Positions 37,919 to 49,420 of a DNA stretch of 64,000 nucleotides are shown here, piece after piece. A program made the translations under genes and the position numbers. Positions within the stretch are counted from its first letter, which is position 1; each line of letters opens with the position of its first letter. The notes under the pieces were generated by a model. The model did not search any database. It saw only the letters and a list, made by a program, of their open reading frames with translations, and was not told where the DNA came from. This stretch comes from Closterium sp. NIES-65 (taxonomy: Eukaryota > Streptophyta > Zygnematophyceae > Desmidiales > Closteriaceae), in the NCBI GenBank assembly GCA_948144175.1, contig CANXME010002426.1, positions 124,001 to 188,000 of the forward strand. Direction: 5' to 3'.

Positions 37919-40900
37919 GCGCAAGTGCCTTGGTGAAGACATCAGCAGTGTTGGCCTCAGAGGCCACGTAAGCAAGTCTCAACTGTCCGCGCTGCTGTAG
38001 CTCACGAGCAAGAAAGTAGCGGAGAGCAATGTGCTTTGTCCTGTGCTCCAGTCGCTGCTCTCGACACAAGGCCAGCATGGCCTTGTTGTCTACGTACAGG
38101 ACTGGAGGAGAACGAGGCGGCTCTCCAAGGTCGGTCAGTAGGTAGGTGAGCCAGCGAAGCTCCTGGGCAGCCATAGCCCCGGCGTAGATCTCAGCCTCAC
38201 AACTGGAGCCGAGAACAGAAGACGAGCGGGAAGCCCGCCACGAAACAGAGCCGGAACCGAGGCTGAAGGTGTAACCCTGTGACGACCGCTGCGTAGCCTG
38301 GTCGTCAGCCCAAGAAGCGTTCGCGTGCCCAGTGAGGACCACTGGACTGCGCCCTCCAAGCACTAGCCCCATGCCTGACGTACTGCACAAGTAGCGCAAC
38401 ACCCTCTTCGCTGCAGCCATGTGCTCTGGTCGGTGTCTCCCAGGAGCAACATAGTGTGCGAGAATGCTAAGAGGGTATGCAAGGTCAGGTCGAGTGCAGG
38501 TCATCAGGTACATGAGGTAGCCAACAAGCTCTGGATACGGGCCACTCGACTCTACGGACTCATCCGAAGGCAGAGCTGAGAGCGAGTGGCGAGTAGGCAG
38601 AGGAGTGGCCTGAGGCGAGGAGTACGTGAAGCCGAAGCGCTGAAGGACCTGCTGCACCATGTGTGACTGAGTCAGGGTAATGGTGCGGCGTGCTCTGTCC
38701 CGGGTGATCAACAAGCCAAGGTAGCTGCGCAGTTCACCCCGGTCAGTGCACGTGTGTCTCTTCTGCAGCTCGGACTTCACGTAGGCAAGTCCAGCAGTGT
38801 CAGCTGTGGCAAAGACCAAGTCGTCGACGTACACGAGGATGTAGAACGGCGGCAGAGAGGTGTCGGTGCGCAGAAACAGCGACGGGTCTGAAGTGGAAGG
38901 AGCAAACCCAAGTGCCGCCAGCGTAGTCCTCAGTGTGTCGTGCCACTCACGCGGCGCCTAGCGGAGACCGTAGACTGGACGCCGGAGACTCCACTGGGTA
39001 CCAGGAGGGAAAGACCCAGTGAAGCCAGGTGGGCGGCGCAGCCAGATCTCCTCGTGCAGGCTGCCCTGCAAGAAAGCAGTGCTGAAGTCGAGAGAGTGCA
39101 GCTCGTAGTCACGGTGAGCAGCAACGTGCAGCAGTACTTGAACAGTGGTCATCTTCGGGGTGGGGGAGAAGGTCTGAAAGTAGTCAACTCCCTGCCGCTG
39201 ACTGAAGCCACGAGCCACGTAACGCGCCTTGAAGACAGGCGGAGAACCTGGCGGCCGCTTCACTCTGAAGATCCACATGCCACTGACGATGTTCGCCCCG
39301 GGAGAGGGAACGGCGTCAACGTAGGTGCCTGTGGACTTCCAGGAAGCCATCTCTGCATCCATAGCTGCCTGCCACTAAGAGGAGTAGGGACCCTCTATCG
39401 CCTCCGCGTAAGAGCGCGGAGTCGGGATGTCAAGTGCATCTGGGTCTCCCTCAGGGGTAAGCAGTACGGACACGAGATGAGGTGAAGCAGCGGCCAGACA
39501 CTGGAACTCCTCCTGCCTGTCCTCAAGGACGTCCGTGCCAAGGGCACACTCACCCCCGACGGACGGAGGACAGGCAGACTCAGACTCAGCGACAAGACTA
39601 GCAGCGTAGTCTAGACGACAACGAGCAGCAAAGTTGACGAGCTCAGTGACAAGGGCAGACGCAGCAGAAGACTCGAAAGAAGGGTCAGTGATGGCAGAAG
39701 CAAGGAGACGCGTGACAATAGGACTGGCAGCACGAAGAGAGTCCGACTCCGGGTCGGCAAGAGCAGGTAGAGAGGAAGCAGGAGGAGAAGGCAAAGGGGC
39801 ACGCAGAGGAGCAGTAGATGGACGCAGAGACATCCGGTGCGCGCCAGGGACAGGAGGAGGACGCTGACGCGAACCGCGACCACTAGTGCGCGCAGCATGA
39901 ACAGGCGATGTAGGACAAGACGCAGGCTCACGACGCTCAGCAAGACCTCCAGTAGGACCAGTGTAAGGAGAGGGAGCAGGTAGTGGGGAGGCAGGCTGTA
40001 ACTGTAGCTGGGACGGGACAGGCTGTGGACACTCGAAAGAAGAAGGAGGACCTGTAGAAGGTGGAAGACCAAGAACCTGCTGCAGGAGTGGAACAAAGTA
40101 CGGTCGAAGTCGCGCGGCGATGCCAGACACAGCAGGGACAGCACCAGTACCCCCAGAAGGAGCACCCACTCCAGCAGCACCTCCAGCAGCACCTCCAGTA
40201 GCTCCAGAGCCCCCAGCCGGACCGCTAGTGGTAGTCTCAGCGCCAACACCCTCAGCAGCACCAGCTCCAGTCGGACCCGCAGGCCCAGCAGGTCCAGTAC
40301 TCCCAGTACGAGCACCTCCGGGACCCGCGGTAGAAGCACCCTAAGCAGCCAAAGAACCTCCAGCACCAGCAGCACGCCTCCTGCGCCGGGCAAACCACTC
40401 ACGCAGCTCCTGTGGGGAGAGTGGCTCTCGGCGAGACGAAGCACCCGGAGAACCTCCAGGCGAAGAACCTCCAGGCTCAGCACCCCCACGCAAAGCACCT
40501 CCAGGCGCAGCACCACCAGTCGCAGCACCCCCAGGCTCAGCACCCCCAGGCTCAGCACCCCCAGGCTCAGTACCCCCAGGCTCAGCACCCCCAGGCTCAG
40601 CAACCCCAGGCTCAGCACCCCCAGGCTCCGCACCCCCAGGCTCCGCACCCCCAGGCTCCGCACCCCTAGGCGCAGCACCCCCAGGCACAGCACCCACAGC
40701 AGCACCAGAGTCACCAGTGACCTCGACAGACTCGACCGCGTCTACCTGGGACACACCTGAAGGGGCAGGACCCTAAGGGGGAAGGGGGTCTACCGGGGGG
40801 GGACCTGGTACCAAGAAGAGTGGGGGTGGGGGGAGGGACGGAGTGCGGTAGGGGAAGAGGCGGTAGTAGGGTACCGACTCGTCGAACGTGACGTCCTGGG

Positions 40901-43771
40901 AGGACAGAACACGGTGAGAGGTGGGGTGGTAGAACTGCCACCCAGGGGCGTCGGGGGGGGAACCCCAGGAAGACGCAGGGAGCAGCGTGAGGGGACAGCT
41001 TGTCCGCAGACAAGTCGCGGACAAACGCCCGAGATCCCCAGACCCGGAACGCCGACGCATCGCCAACCTTCCCCGTCCACAGCAGGGCTGGGGAGGTCTC
41101 CGGCCTGGAGACCCTGGGGTGGAGGTTGATCTGATGCGCCGCATACCTGACCGCAAACGGCCACAAAAAATGGGGGGCAGCCGCATGCATCATAGACGTA
41201 CGAGCGACGTCCATGACCATGCCAATGCGGCGCCTTGCAATCCCATTTTGCTGCGGTGAGTCCGGAAGCGTGAAGGTCTGACGGATGCCTCGCGTATGAC
41301 AGTAGGCACGCAGAAGGCCAGAGGAGAACTCTCCGCCTCTGTCCGAGTGCAGGCGCAACACAGGAAAGTCCGAGCCAAAGCTCTGCCTGAGCTGGAGACG
41401 AGCTGCGCGGATCCAGTCGATCAGCACCTCAGTGACATCACCCTTGCTGCGCAAGGGGAAGACTGCGGTGTAACGCGAGTAGTCGTCAACCACCAACAGG
41501 AAGTAGCGCTCGTGACCGAGTCCACGGACGCGGGCAGGGCCCCACACGTCCATGTGAAGCGTCTGCAACGGAGCCTCTGTCGGAGGAAACTGGGAGGAGT
41601 GAGGGGCAGCACGCTGGCGCCCCTCGACACAGGGGACACAGGCAGGGCCAGGGCCCTGAGGAAGGGGAGGGAGGGACCGGGGGAGACCAGACACAAGAAG
41701 ACGGGAGGCCATGCCTCTGAGCCCAAGCAGAGAGGGGTGACCCAGGCGGTGGTGCCAAAGGAGAGTCTCGTGAGACAGGCGACAACACGAACAGGGGGCA
41801 GACTCAGGTCCAGACCTGGACGCTGCAGCAAACACCTGACCTGACGAAGGGACCCTACCAGACTCAGGAACTGGAGGAGAAGCAGTGGTCAGGGTATACA
41901 GGCTCGACCCAGGCTGACGTGTAAACGTAGCCAGGTGACGACCTGTGCTAGCCTCTGTGCAGTGCGTCACCTGCTGACGAGCAGGGGTGAACTGGTGAAC
42001 TCCCGCCTCCTGTAGGTCAGCACCACTCACCAAGTTCGTAGAGAACGAGGGGAGGTAGAGACCAGACAGGGTGCCAGAGGGAGCCGCCGGACACGGGAGG
42101 ACTGTGGAGAAGCGAGACAGGACAGGACCCCCAGAGGGGTCACCCAGGGACACCGCAACCGGCCGACTAAGCGGCGTGAGTGTGGTGCGGTCCCGAAAGA
42201 AGGAGCGAGACGCTCCAGAGTCAAGGGTGAAGGTGTGGGAGGCCGAAGCTGACGCAGTACCTGAGAGCGCAGACTCACTAGTACCTCAGAGAGCAGCCTC
42301 ACTTGTACCTGAGAGCACAGACGCACGGGCACCTAGAGCAAAAGCCTCGCTGGCACCTAGAGCAGCAGTACCAATGCCCGGGTCGGGCGGGAAACACCAG
42401 TAACAGTCACCCTCATCACTAATGGTCACAGCATACATGGCAGCAAGGATAGCATCAAAGTCAAGATCAAAGATAGCTACACCAGCCCTAGACAGCTCTC
42501 CCCAGCGGGGGATCTCCGCGGCCTCCGGGAACTGCTGGCGCCAAGCGTCCGTCAGGCGGCCAAAGCAGCGCTGGGTGGTGTGGGTACCCCCACACTGCTC
42601 TCCAGCGCGGTCGCCAGTGCCAAGAACGTAGGTGCAAGGACCAAAACCCCCACCACGCTGACGCTGCGTGTACCACTCACGGAGCTGCTGAGGGGTGGGG
42701 ACGTCGCGAGAACGCTGCTGCTGCTGCTGCTGGCGCTGACCACCCCCAGTGCTGCTCCGCTGCGAAGCGCCATTCCGACCACCTCCACCACCACCACCCC
42801 CGCCTCCGCCTCCACCGCCGCCACCTCCGCCACCTCCGCTCCCACCACCACCGCCGGCGCCACCCCCGCCTCCACTGCCGCCACTAGCACCCCCACCCCC
42901 GCCACCACCTCCACTGCCACCCCCACTCCCTCCGCCGCCTCACCTCCACCTCCACCGCCCCCGCTGGCTCCACCCGCTCCCTTGCCCCCCTTGCCCTTGT
43001 CAGAGCGGCGTCTCCCGCTAGGGGCAGACGCCGCACCGACCGACTCAAGACCAACGAGGTCGGCCGCAGCGGCAGAGGCGATAGAGGGCAAGAGAGGGGA
43101 AGGAGAACACCCCTCAAAGATGGGGGCGCGGGGGTCACCTCGAGAGGCTCCTACAGCGACTATGCTCTTCTCTGCCGCTAGGAGGGTTTTTTCGAGGTTG
43201 TGGACTGTGAGAGTGGTGGGACAGACTGCGAGGAAGTGGTCCCGGACTACACAAAGGGAGTCAGGGAGGCGAGTGACTAAAAAGTAGAGAGTGATGTACA
43301 TGGGGGGGGGGTTCTTGGCGCAGAAGTCAGCAGGAAGTGCAGCGCGGTAGCGAGTGTCACTAGTGCGGAGGTGCGTAATGAGATCAGCGACAGTGGGAAA
43401 GGCAGCAAGGTCAGGGAAGAGGAAGGGGAGCATGAGGCGGCTCAGTGCAGCAGTGGCAGGGGAGGAGTAGCGCGCAACTACAGCGTCGTACAAGGTCTGG
43501 GCACTCTTGTACTGACTAAAGTGCGCGCGTTCAGCGGTAGGCAGGTGGCGACGCACAGCAAGACGTGCAGCAGCATCGCGCGTGGCCCATTGTGAGCAAA
43601 CAGTGGCGTCAGCATCAGCAGCAGGGGCAGGGACGGCGCCAGAGGTGAGGTCAAAGAGTAAAAGACCGTCTGCCTATCGCACTGTAAGAACAGCTGCAGG
43701 TCGTCTACCCAGACCTCAAAGTCAATCACGCGACCCTCAGCGTCAAAAGCTAGGACACTAGGGGTAGCCAT
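37919..43771 (-). pseudogene. Cop2a gag-pol, several stops and frameshifts
   Basis: Gag starts at 43771 (MATPSVLAFD). A 1-bp deletion near 43675 and another shift in the Gly-rich linker break the frame. The Gag zinc-binding-like region reads CTYVLGTGDRAGEQCGGTHTTQRC. The protease TLDSGASRSFF, integrase (HHRLGHPS, CVPCVEGR, VDDYSRYT, HSDRGGEFSS, QQNGIA), a GGAEP-repeat linker (40754-40341), RT (STAFLQGS, YVDDLVFAT at about 38834) and RNase H (VLTGHANASWADD, CEAEIY, YVDNKAM) follow. TAG stops at 40773, 39375 and 38958 stand at Gln codons, and an extra G in a G-run near 40960 shifts the integrase end. Confidence 0.85.
40341..40754 (-). repeat. GGAEP-coding minisatellite in Cop2a pol linker
   Basis: A 15-bp unit (CCCAGGCTCAGCACC on the plus strand) repeated over 20 times between integrase and RT; in-frame pentapeptides GGAEP. 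Homologues lie at 58200-58460 (Cop3) and 52640-52800 (Cop4). Confidence 0.85.
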
Positions 43772-44069
43772 GACGACAGAATAGCAGTGCAAGCAGTGTG
43801 GGAAGGGCACGCAGTAGCAGTGGGGCTGTGCTCACCAGACAGGGCAGGTCGGGCGGCTCGGCAGCAGGGCGGCTCGGCAGCAGGGTGGCTCGGCTGCGGG
43901 GCGGCTCGGCTGTACTACGGCTCGGCGGCCCGGCGGCTCGGCGGCTGCTACTGGGCGGCTCGGCGGCTGCTGCTGGGCGGCTCGGCTGTACTGCGGTTCG
44001 GCGACCCGGCGGCTCGGCGGCTGCTGCTGAGCGGGTCGGCTGCTCCGGTGCCGGGCGGCGTAGCAGAGA

Positions 44070-44650
44070 AGGTGAGGGCGGCGGGGCCGCGTAGGTGAAG
44101 GTGGCAGGGCCGCGTAGGTGAAGGCGGCGGGGCCGCGAAGGTAAGGGCGGCGGGGCCGCGAAAGTGAAGGCGGCGGGGCCGCTAAGGTAAACGGCGGCGG
44201 GGCCGCGAAGGTGAGGGCGGTGGGGCCGCGTAGGTGAAGGCGGCGAGGCCGCGAAGGTAAGGGCGGTGGGGCCGCGAAGGTAAGGGCGGCGGGGCCGCGA
44301 AGGTGAGGCGGCGGGGCCGCGTAGGTGAGGCGGCGGGGCCGCGACGTGAGGGCGGCGGGGCCGCGTAGGTGAGGCGGCGGGGCCGCGACGTGAGGGCGGC
44401 GGGGCCGCGACGTGAAGGCGGCGGGGCCGCGACGTAAGGGCGACGGGGCCGCGACGTAAGGGCGGCGGGGCCGCGACGTAAGGGCGACGGGGCCGCGACG
44501 TAGGGGCGACGGGGCCGCAACGTAAGGGCGGCGGGGCCGCGACGTAGGGGCGGCGGGGCCGCGATGTAAGGGCGGCGGGGCCGCGTAGGGAAGGGCGGCG
44601 GGGCCGCGACGTAAGGGTGGCGAGGTCGCGTAGGTAAGGGCGGCGTAACG
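44070..44650. repeat. GC-rich minisatellite in Cop2a leader
   Basis: About 28 units of roughly 20-21 bp with the core GGGCGGCGGGGCCGCG, between the primer-binding site and gag, as in CopA and Cop3. Confidence 0.88.
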
Positions 44651-44757
44651 GGCCGCTAGGGGCGACACGAAGGGTCGCTAAAAAAAAACGCGCGCCTCGG
44701 GGCGCACTTCGGTGGGCCCTATGAACAGTCCCTAGGAGGGGACCTGCTCTGATTCCA

Positions 44758-44889
44758 TGAGAAGAATTGAACGAGAATGAATCAACTATGGATGAAGTGA
44801 GTACATATAAGAAACCCTGATTGGGTTGTACCCCCTATGGGATACCCCACTATAGCCTACACAACTATGTAAGCTATAATGTTCTGACA
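44758..44889 (-). repeat. Cop2a 5' LTR
   Basis: 132 bp; minus strand TGTCAGAACA to ATTCTTCTCA, followed by TGGAATCAGAGC. Confidence 0.9.
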
Positions 44890-45257
44890 AGTCGGTTGCT
44901 GGCTGCTGGTGTACATTGATGATTTGCTCGCCGCAAGTAGCAGCCTCGAGATGCTGAAGGACCTCCGTGAGCTTCTGCAAAACGCAGCTGCGGGAAATCA
45001 CTCCCGTGCAGAAGTATTTGGGGCTGGAGATAGTACGGGACAGGTCCGCGCGCAAGCTGTGGCTACACCAAAGCTGCATACGTGGACAAGCTGCGTTGCC
45101 GCTTTGTGGACGAAGAGCTGACAAGTCGCCGCCCGAAAACGCCTATCTCGGTCGACGCGTACACCGAGTTGACGTTTGACGACGAAGAATACCAAGCACG
45201 TGAAGAGGAGGAGTACCGCCAGAAAGTGGGTTCGCTCCAGTTTGCCGCGACCACGAC
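44890..45257 (+). repeat. Cop2 RT segment duplicated across Cop2a, right copy
   Basis: Partner of 37546-37918; lacks 5 bp of the Phe-Glu-Leu coding region near 44985. Confidence 0.9.
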
Positions 45258-45884
45258 CCGTCCCGACATTGCGTACACATGCAGCAAGTTGGGCTCGGGG
45301 TTGACGATTCGCAGTGACCAGCACTGGAGGGAGCAGGACCGCTGCATTGACTACGTGGTGAACACCCACGATTTCGCCCTCGAATTTGGTGGTGGACCGG
45401 ACACTCTGCACCTGGTGGGGTATGCGGATTCCGATGACGCGGGTGACAGGCAGACGAGCAGCAGTACATGCGGATACGTTTTCGTGCTGCGCGGAGCTGC
45501 CGTTTCGTGGGCAAGTCAGATGATTAAGTGCATGACGCTATCCTCAACGGAATCCGAATACATAGCTGCAACGGAGGCTGGCAAGGAGGCGCGCCGTTTG
45601 CGCTTTCTACTTGCTGAATTTCGGCTTCTCAATGACGGGGTACCAACCGTCACCCACGTAGACAACTCATCTACAATTGCTGTTGCGGAAGGGCTGGGGC
45701 TCAAGGGGAGTCTCAAGCACATGGAGAGGCGTTACATCTGGCTGCAAAAGATGGTGAAGCGCAAGAAGCTCGCGAGAAACCCGCGGACTATCTCACAAAG
45801 GCATTGCATTCACCGGCATTCAAGCGTTGCGCTGTCGCTGTTGGGCAAGTCGATCTTGCAGACGACGAGCAGGAATAGGTGCCA
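45082..45884 (+). pseudogene. Cop2 RT end and RNase H (resumed after Cop2a)
   Basis: The frame from 45082 covers the end of RT (TRPDIAYTCSKLGSGLTIRS) and RNase H with GYADSDDAGD, STESEYIAATEAG and HVDNSSTIAVAEG, matching Cop1 motif by motif. Near 45775 a deletion shifts the frame before the terminal DYLTKALHSPAF region, which is readable in another frame to the TAG at about 45884. The untranslated sequence that follows resembles 1872-2000 of Cop1. Confidence 0.82.
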
Positions 45885-46035
45885 TGTCCTTCAACATGGC
45901 TGGTGCGGTGAGTATGCGTGTGCGGAAATACGCGGACGAGTTCAGAATCGTCATTCTGTTGTACTCTATTATTTCCTTTCGTTTTGTGTGGTGTGCTAAC
46001 TCCTCAGTTGCCCAGGCACGAGCAGGGCAGGGGAG

Positions 46036-46632
46036 GGTTAAGGTGAAGCCCTACACGCACCTGGTTTTGCGTGTAGCAGCCCTATGCGATGTAGCGAGGT
46101 TTCGCATACCGCATACCGGAGCTTCGGTATTCACCAATAGTGCACTTCGGTATGCATTGCTCAACACTGAACCGAAATGGAGGGAAGTGACGACATTGCA
46201 CAAACGAGTATGTGCAGTTGTCTATTGCGAGCACCTGCGCAACTACTCTTGGGCAAGTAGAAAATGCACCTGACAGTATTTTCACCTGATGGTATTTTCA
46301 TCTGGCGGTGCCAACCTGGAACCGCATACTAGAGTAGGTGCTTGCACGTTCTCCTTGAACAACGTTCTTTATGGACAACGTTCTCGTAGAACGTTCTCGC
46401 ACACGTCACTATGTTTCCTATAAGGTTCATGTTGTATCTATTGTAATCTATCAATTAATCAATTACTTTCCTTTCGTTACTGGATACCAAGCCTATTGGT
46501 GCATACCAAGCATACTGTTCTCCAAATACCAGTTTCCGGTTTCCAGCAAGTCCGTACACGGAAAACTCGCACTTCACTCTCTGATCGTGAAACTCTGTGC
46601 CTAGGCTCTCCCATAATCGCCTATTCTCCGCA
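46036..46632 (+). repeat. Cop2 3' LTR
   Basis: 597 bp; the first base is G instead of T (GGTTAAGG), and it ends CTCCGCA followed by the TCTCC target duplication. Confidence 0.92.
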
Positions 46633-46637
46633 TCTCC

Positions 46638-47049
46638 CTGATCCTAGCTCCTGCTTTGAGCGCGACAGGGAAAGCTAAGTACAATGCGAAAGCGCACCTG
46701 ATAAAAATTCGAGCAGCGCTCAAACGAGGGGGTTTCACAACGTTCGACAAGTACATCAACTCTACTGGTAAGTACTCGTGGAAAGACTGTTTGTAAAAAG
46801 AGTCTGAGATTTGTAAACCATTGATCGTATTCAAAACTCGCTGTCTTCCACATCTACCGAACATCCCTTTTCTGTGGCTCCCGTTACAAGATTCTTACCG
46901 ATTTTGCTAAACGTTTTGAAGGAGTACATGCTGACCATCCTTGCGCCCACGAACACTGTGTTAGAGACTAAGGCATGAAATGGTGTGATTAGGTCAAGAG
47001 TGGGGTACAAAACTAGAGTGTCGAGAATATTTATGTACCCCCTAAGGCT
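46638..47049. other. Intergenic between Cop2 and Cop5
   Basis: No gene supported. A short frame (46655-46765) ends in a splice-donor-like GTAAGT, but nothing identifies it as an exon. Confidence 0.4.
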
Positions 47050-47469
47050 TGTTGGGAACAAATAGTCTTAAGCGCCTCTGTCGTGTCGAAACTCAAAGCA
47101 AAGCAGCTAAAATCGAAGCACCGCGAGTCAACCCTCGGAGGTTAACGTAACCGCTGGAGGTTACGAGAAAGTCAAAGGTCAGCGACCTTTGACCTGACAC
47201 AGCGCGACAGCAAGGACACACAACTGACTCGACATTGAGCAGTTGCCCGAGTCGCACTGTATCGAACCGCAACAGTAAAACAGTTACAACTATGTCTCTT
47301 CATATTCTCTGTACTCATATATATATTCTTGTATCTCTTTACTTTAATTAACTTTGCTCTCACATACTAGCGCAAGGTGGTTCAAGGACTTTATTCAAAC
47401 GCTTCCGCTACTACATCATTTACTCAGACTTTAACTCTACTAAAGATCCTAGGGTGTCTCAGCCCAACA
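47050..47469 (+). repeat. Cop5 5' LTR
   Basis: 420 bp, TGTTGGG...CCCAACA. Confidence 0.8.
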
Positions 47470-47528
47470 TGGTATGAGAGCTGGTTAAAGTAAAAAATTA
47501 TATTCAACACTTAATACATCAAGAAGAC

Positions 47529-48576
47529 ATGTCTGCTAGAAAGGAGAGGAGCTCCTCCAACGGCTCTCCCGGTACTACCCCTACTCCACCTCCTGCCTCT
47601 GGCCTACAGACAGAGGAAGGAACAACAACGAGACCAGCAGCTGGGTCTACGGAAACACCCGCAAACCAAGGCGCGGGCTTTGATCCAAGCATGATGGAGA
47701 AATTCTTCTCCTTCATGTCCTTCTACGAGCAGCATCAGCAAGGAGTAAATGCGCAGTCAAACAACAGCAACAACAACAACAACAACAACGTGACGCCCAT
47801 GAGTCTCGATGGCTCATCCTACGCACGCGGGAATCAACATAAAAAACCTACCTTCGCTCCGTACGAGCCCCAGCGCGGCTCCGTCATCTTCATGCCGCAA
47901 CCACAACCTGCACCTGGACAAGAAAGAGCATTGGACGCACTACAAGTTCAGTCGCAATTCGCGCATGTTCTAAAACTACAAACGACAAAACTTTTTGACG
48001 GGAAGGATTTATTTACCTGATCGTTCGAATTCAAGCTGATGATGGAAGGAGCGCAGATCCTTGGCTTCTTCGACGGGTCCCTGCCATATCCAACAAATGG
48101 CACGCAGTATGAGAAGCAGCAGTACACCTATCAATCGATGATGGCGTACACAATACTACTGAGGAACATCACCCCAACTCAACAGCAGAACATAAGGACT
48201 TACCGAGGTTACGGTAACTCCGCGGAGCTCGCGTACAACCACTTGAAGAACCTGTATCAAGCAACAGACAGTGTAAACCAAAGCCGGTTAATGGCGCAGC
48301 TGACAACAATAGAAATGAAACCAGGGGAGAAGGGCATGGCATATATCAGTCGCTGCTGCAAACTGCGCGACAAGCTTCTTCGATGTGGAGGATCGATTTC
48401 AGAAGACGCCTTTGTCACGGTCGTCATCGGCGGTCTTGGCCCTCACTGGCGCTCCACTTGCGCCATACTACGAGCACACGGGAGAATCTCCGAAGCAGCA
48501 CTCTGCGCCAAAATCCATGCCGAGCAGCAGGACATGGACCTGCAAGAAGAACTACACAAGAAGAAAACGTCAGTAC
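47529..48576 (+). pseudogene. Cop5 gag, 5' part, in-frame stop
   Basis: From ATG 47529 a Gag frame of 163 codons with a poly-Asn tract stops at TGA 48018-48020; the same frame continues at once (SFEFKLMMEGAQILGFFDGS) to the Cop4 insertion at 48577, covering the Gag core (YQATDSVNQSRLMAQLTTIE and VIGGLGPHW). The single stop is the only lesion in this part. The frame is restored past Cop4 at 63031. Confidence 0.82.
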
Positions 48577-48708
48577 TGTCAAACATTATATATGTTGTGT
48601 TAGTTTAGGCTACAGTGGGTTAGCCTATAGGGGGTACACAATTCTAGGGTTAGGTACTTGTACTCATTTCCCTGCTAGTTCATTCATTCCTGTTCAGTTA
48701 TTCCAACA
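48577..48708 (+). repeat. Cop4 5' LTR
   Basis: TGTCAAACATTATATATG to ATTCCAACA, 132 bp. Confidence 0.95.
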
Positions 48709-48779
48709 TGGTATCAGAGTAGGTCCTTCCTAGGACCGAGATTTTCTAAGGGCCCACCACTACGTAACTACCTACCTAC

Positions 48780-49420
48780 CTGTGCCCTAGGGCGCCTCGG
48801 CGTGTCACGCCCCTAGAGGCCCCTCTTGACGGCCCCGCGCTAGCCCTGTTCAGGCCCCGTTGGCCCCACGCCCGCTCTCCCTAGCGGCCCCTTTCAGGCC
48901 CCGTCGGCCCCTTTAAGGCCCCGCTCAGGCCCCGCGCTAGCCCCGTTCAGGCCCCTACGGCCCCGCGCTAGCCTCTCTCAGGCCCCGTCGGCCCGCGCTA
49001 GCTCCGATTCAGGCCCCGTCGGCCCCGTTTCAGGCCCCGCCGGCCCTGCGCTAGCCCCTCTCAGGCCCCGTCGGCCCGCGCTAGCCCCGTTTCAGGCCCC
49101 GTCAGCCCCGCGCTAGCCCCTCTCAGGCCCCGTCGGCCCGCGCTAGCCCCGTTTCAGGCCCCGTCGGCCCCGCGCTAGCCCCTCTCAGGCCCCGTCGGCC
49201 CCGCGCTAGCCCCATTCAGGCCCCGATCGGGCCCGCGCTAGCCCCGTTTCAGGCCCCGTCGGCTCCGTTTCAGGCCCCGTCGGCCCTGCGCTAGCCCCGT
49301 TCAGGCCCCGTCGGCCCCTTGCTAGCCTCGTCAAGGCCCCGTTTGGCCCCGCGCTAGCCCCGCTCAGGCCCCGATCGGCCCCGCGCTCGCCCCTCTAGGG
49401 CCCCAACCGACCCGTGCCCA
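48780..49420. repeat. GCTAGCCCC/CAGGCCCCGTCGGCCCC repeat leader of Cop4
   Basis: About 20 imperfect units of roughly 25-33 bp made of GCGCTAGCCCC and TTCAGGCCCCGTCGG, between the primer-binding site and gag. The position matches the minisatellite leaders of the related elements, but the unit is different. Confidence 0.85.

Larger units (their letters stand above)
37919..44889 (-). mobile_element. Cop2a: family I copia element, 3' end truncated
   Basis: On the minus strand it has a 132-bp 5' LTR (44889-44758), primer-binding site TGGAATCAGAGC (44757-44746), minisatellite leader, gag from 43771, and pol to the RNase H end (NTADVFTKALAPC), where it stops abruptly at 37919 without 3' untranslated sequence or LTR. 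At the left joint the host GACCAC and the element's GATCAC share CAC, consistent with microhomology-mediated joining. The flanks are not a 5-bp duplication but about 370 bp of Cop2 sequence. Confidence 0.88.
33305..46632 (+). mobile_element. Cop2: copia element, invaded by Cop2a
   Basis: The LTRs 33305-33902 and 46036-46632 are flanked by the perfect 5-bp target duplication TCTCC (33300-33304 and 46633-46637). A purine tract (GCAGGGGAG) precedes the 3' LTR; the sequence after the 5' LTR (TGGTGCGGTGAGC) is a poor match to a tRNA primer site. It is related to Cop1. The interior is interrupted at 37918 by Cop2a and resumes at 44890 with about 370 bp repeated. Confidence 0.93.

Noticed and set aside
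39611-40714. 367-codon Leu/Val-rich frame on the minus strand.
   Set aside because: Shadow frame of the Cop2a linker and RT region, created by the GGAEP minisatellite.
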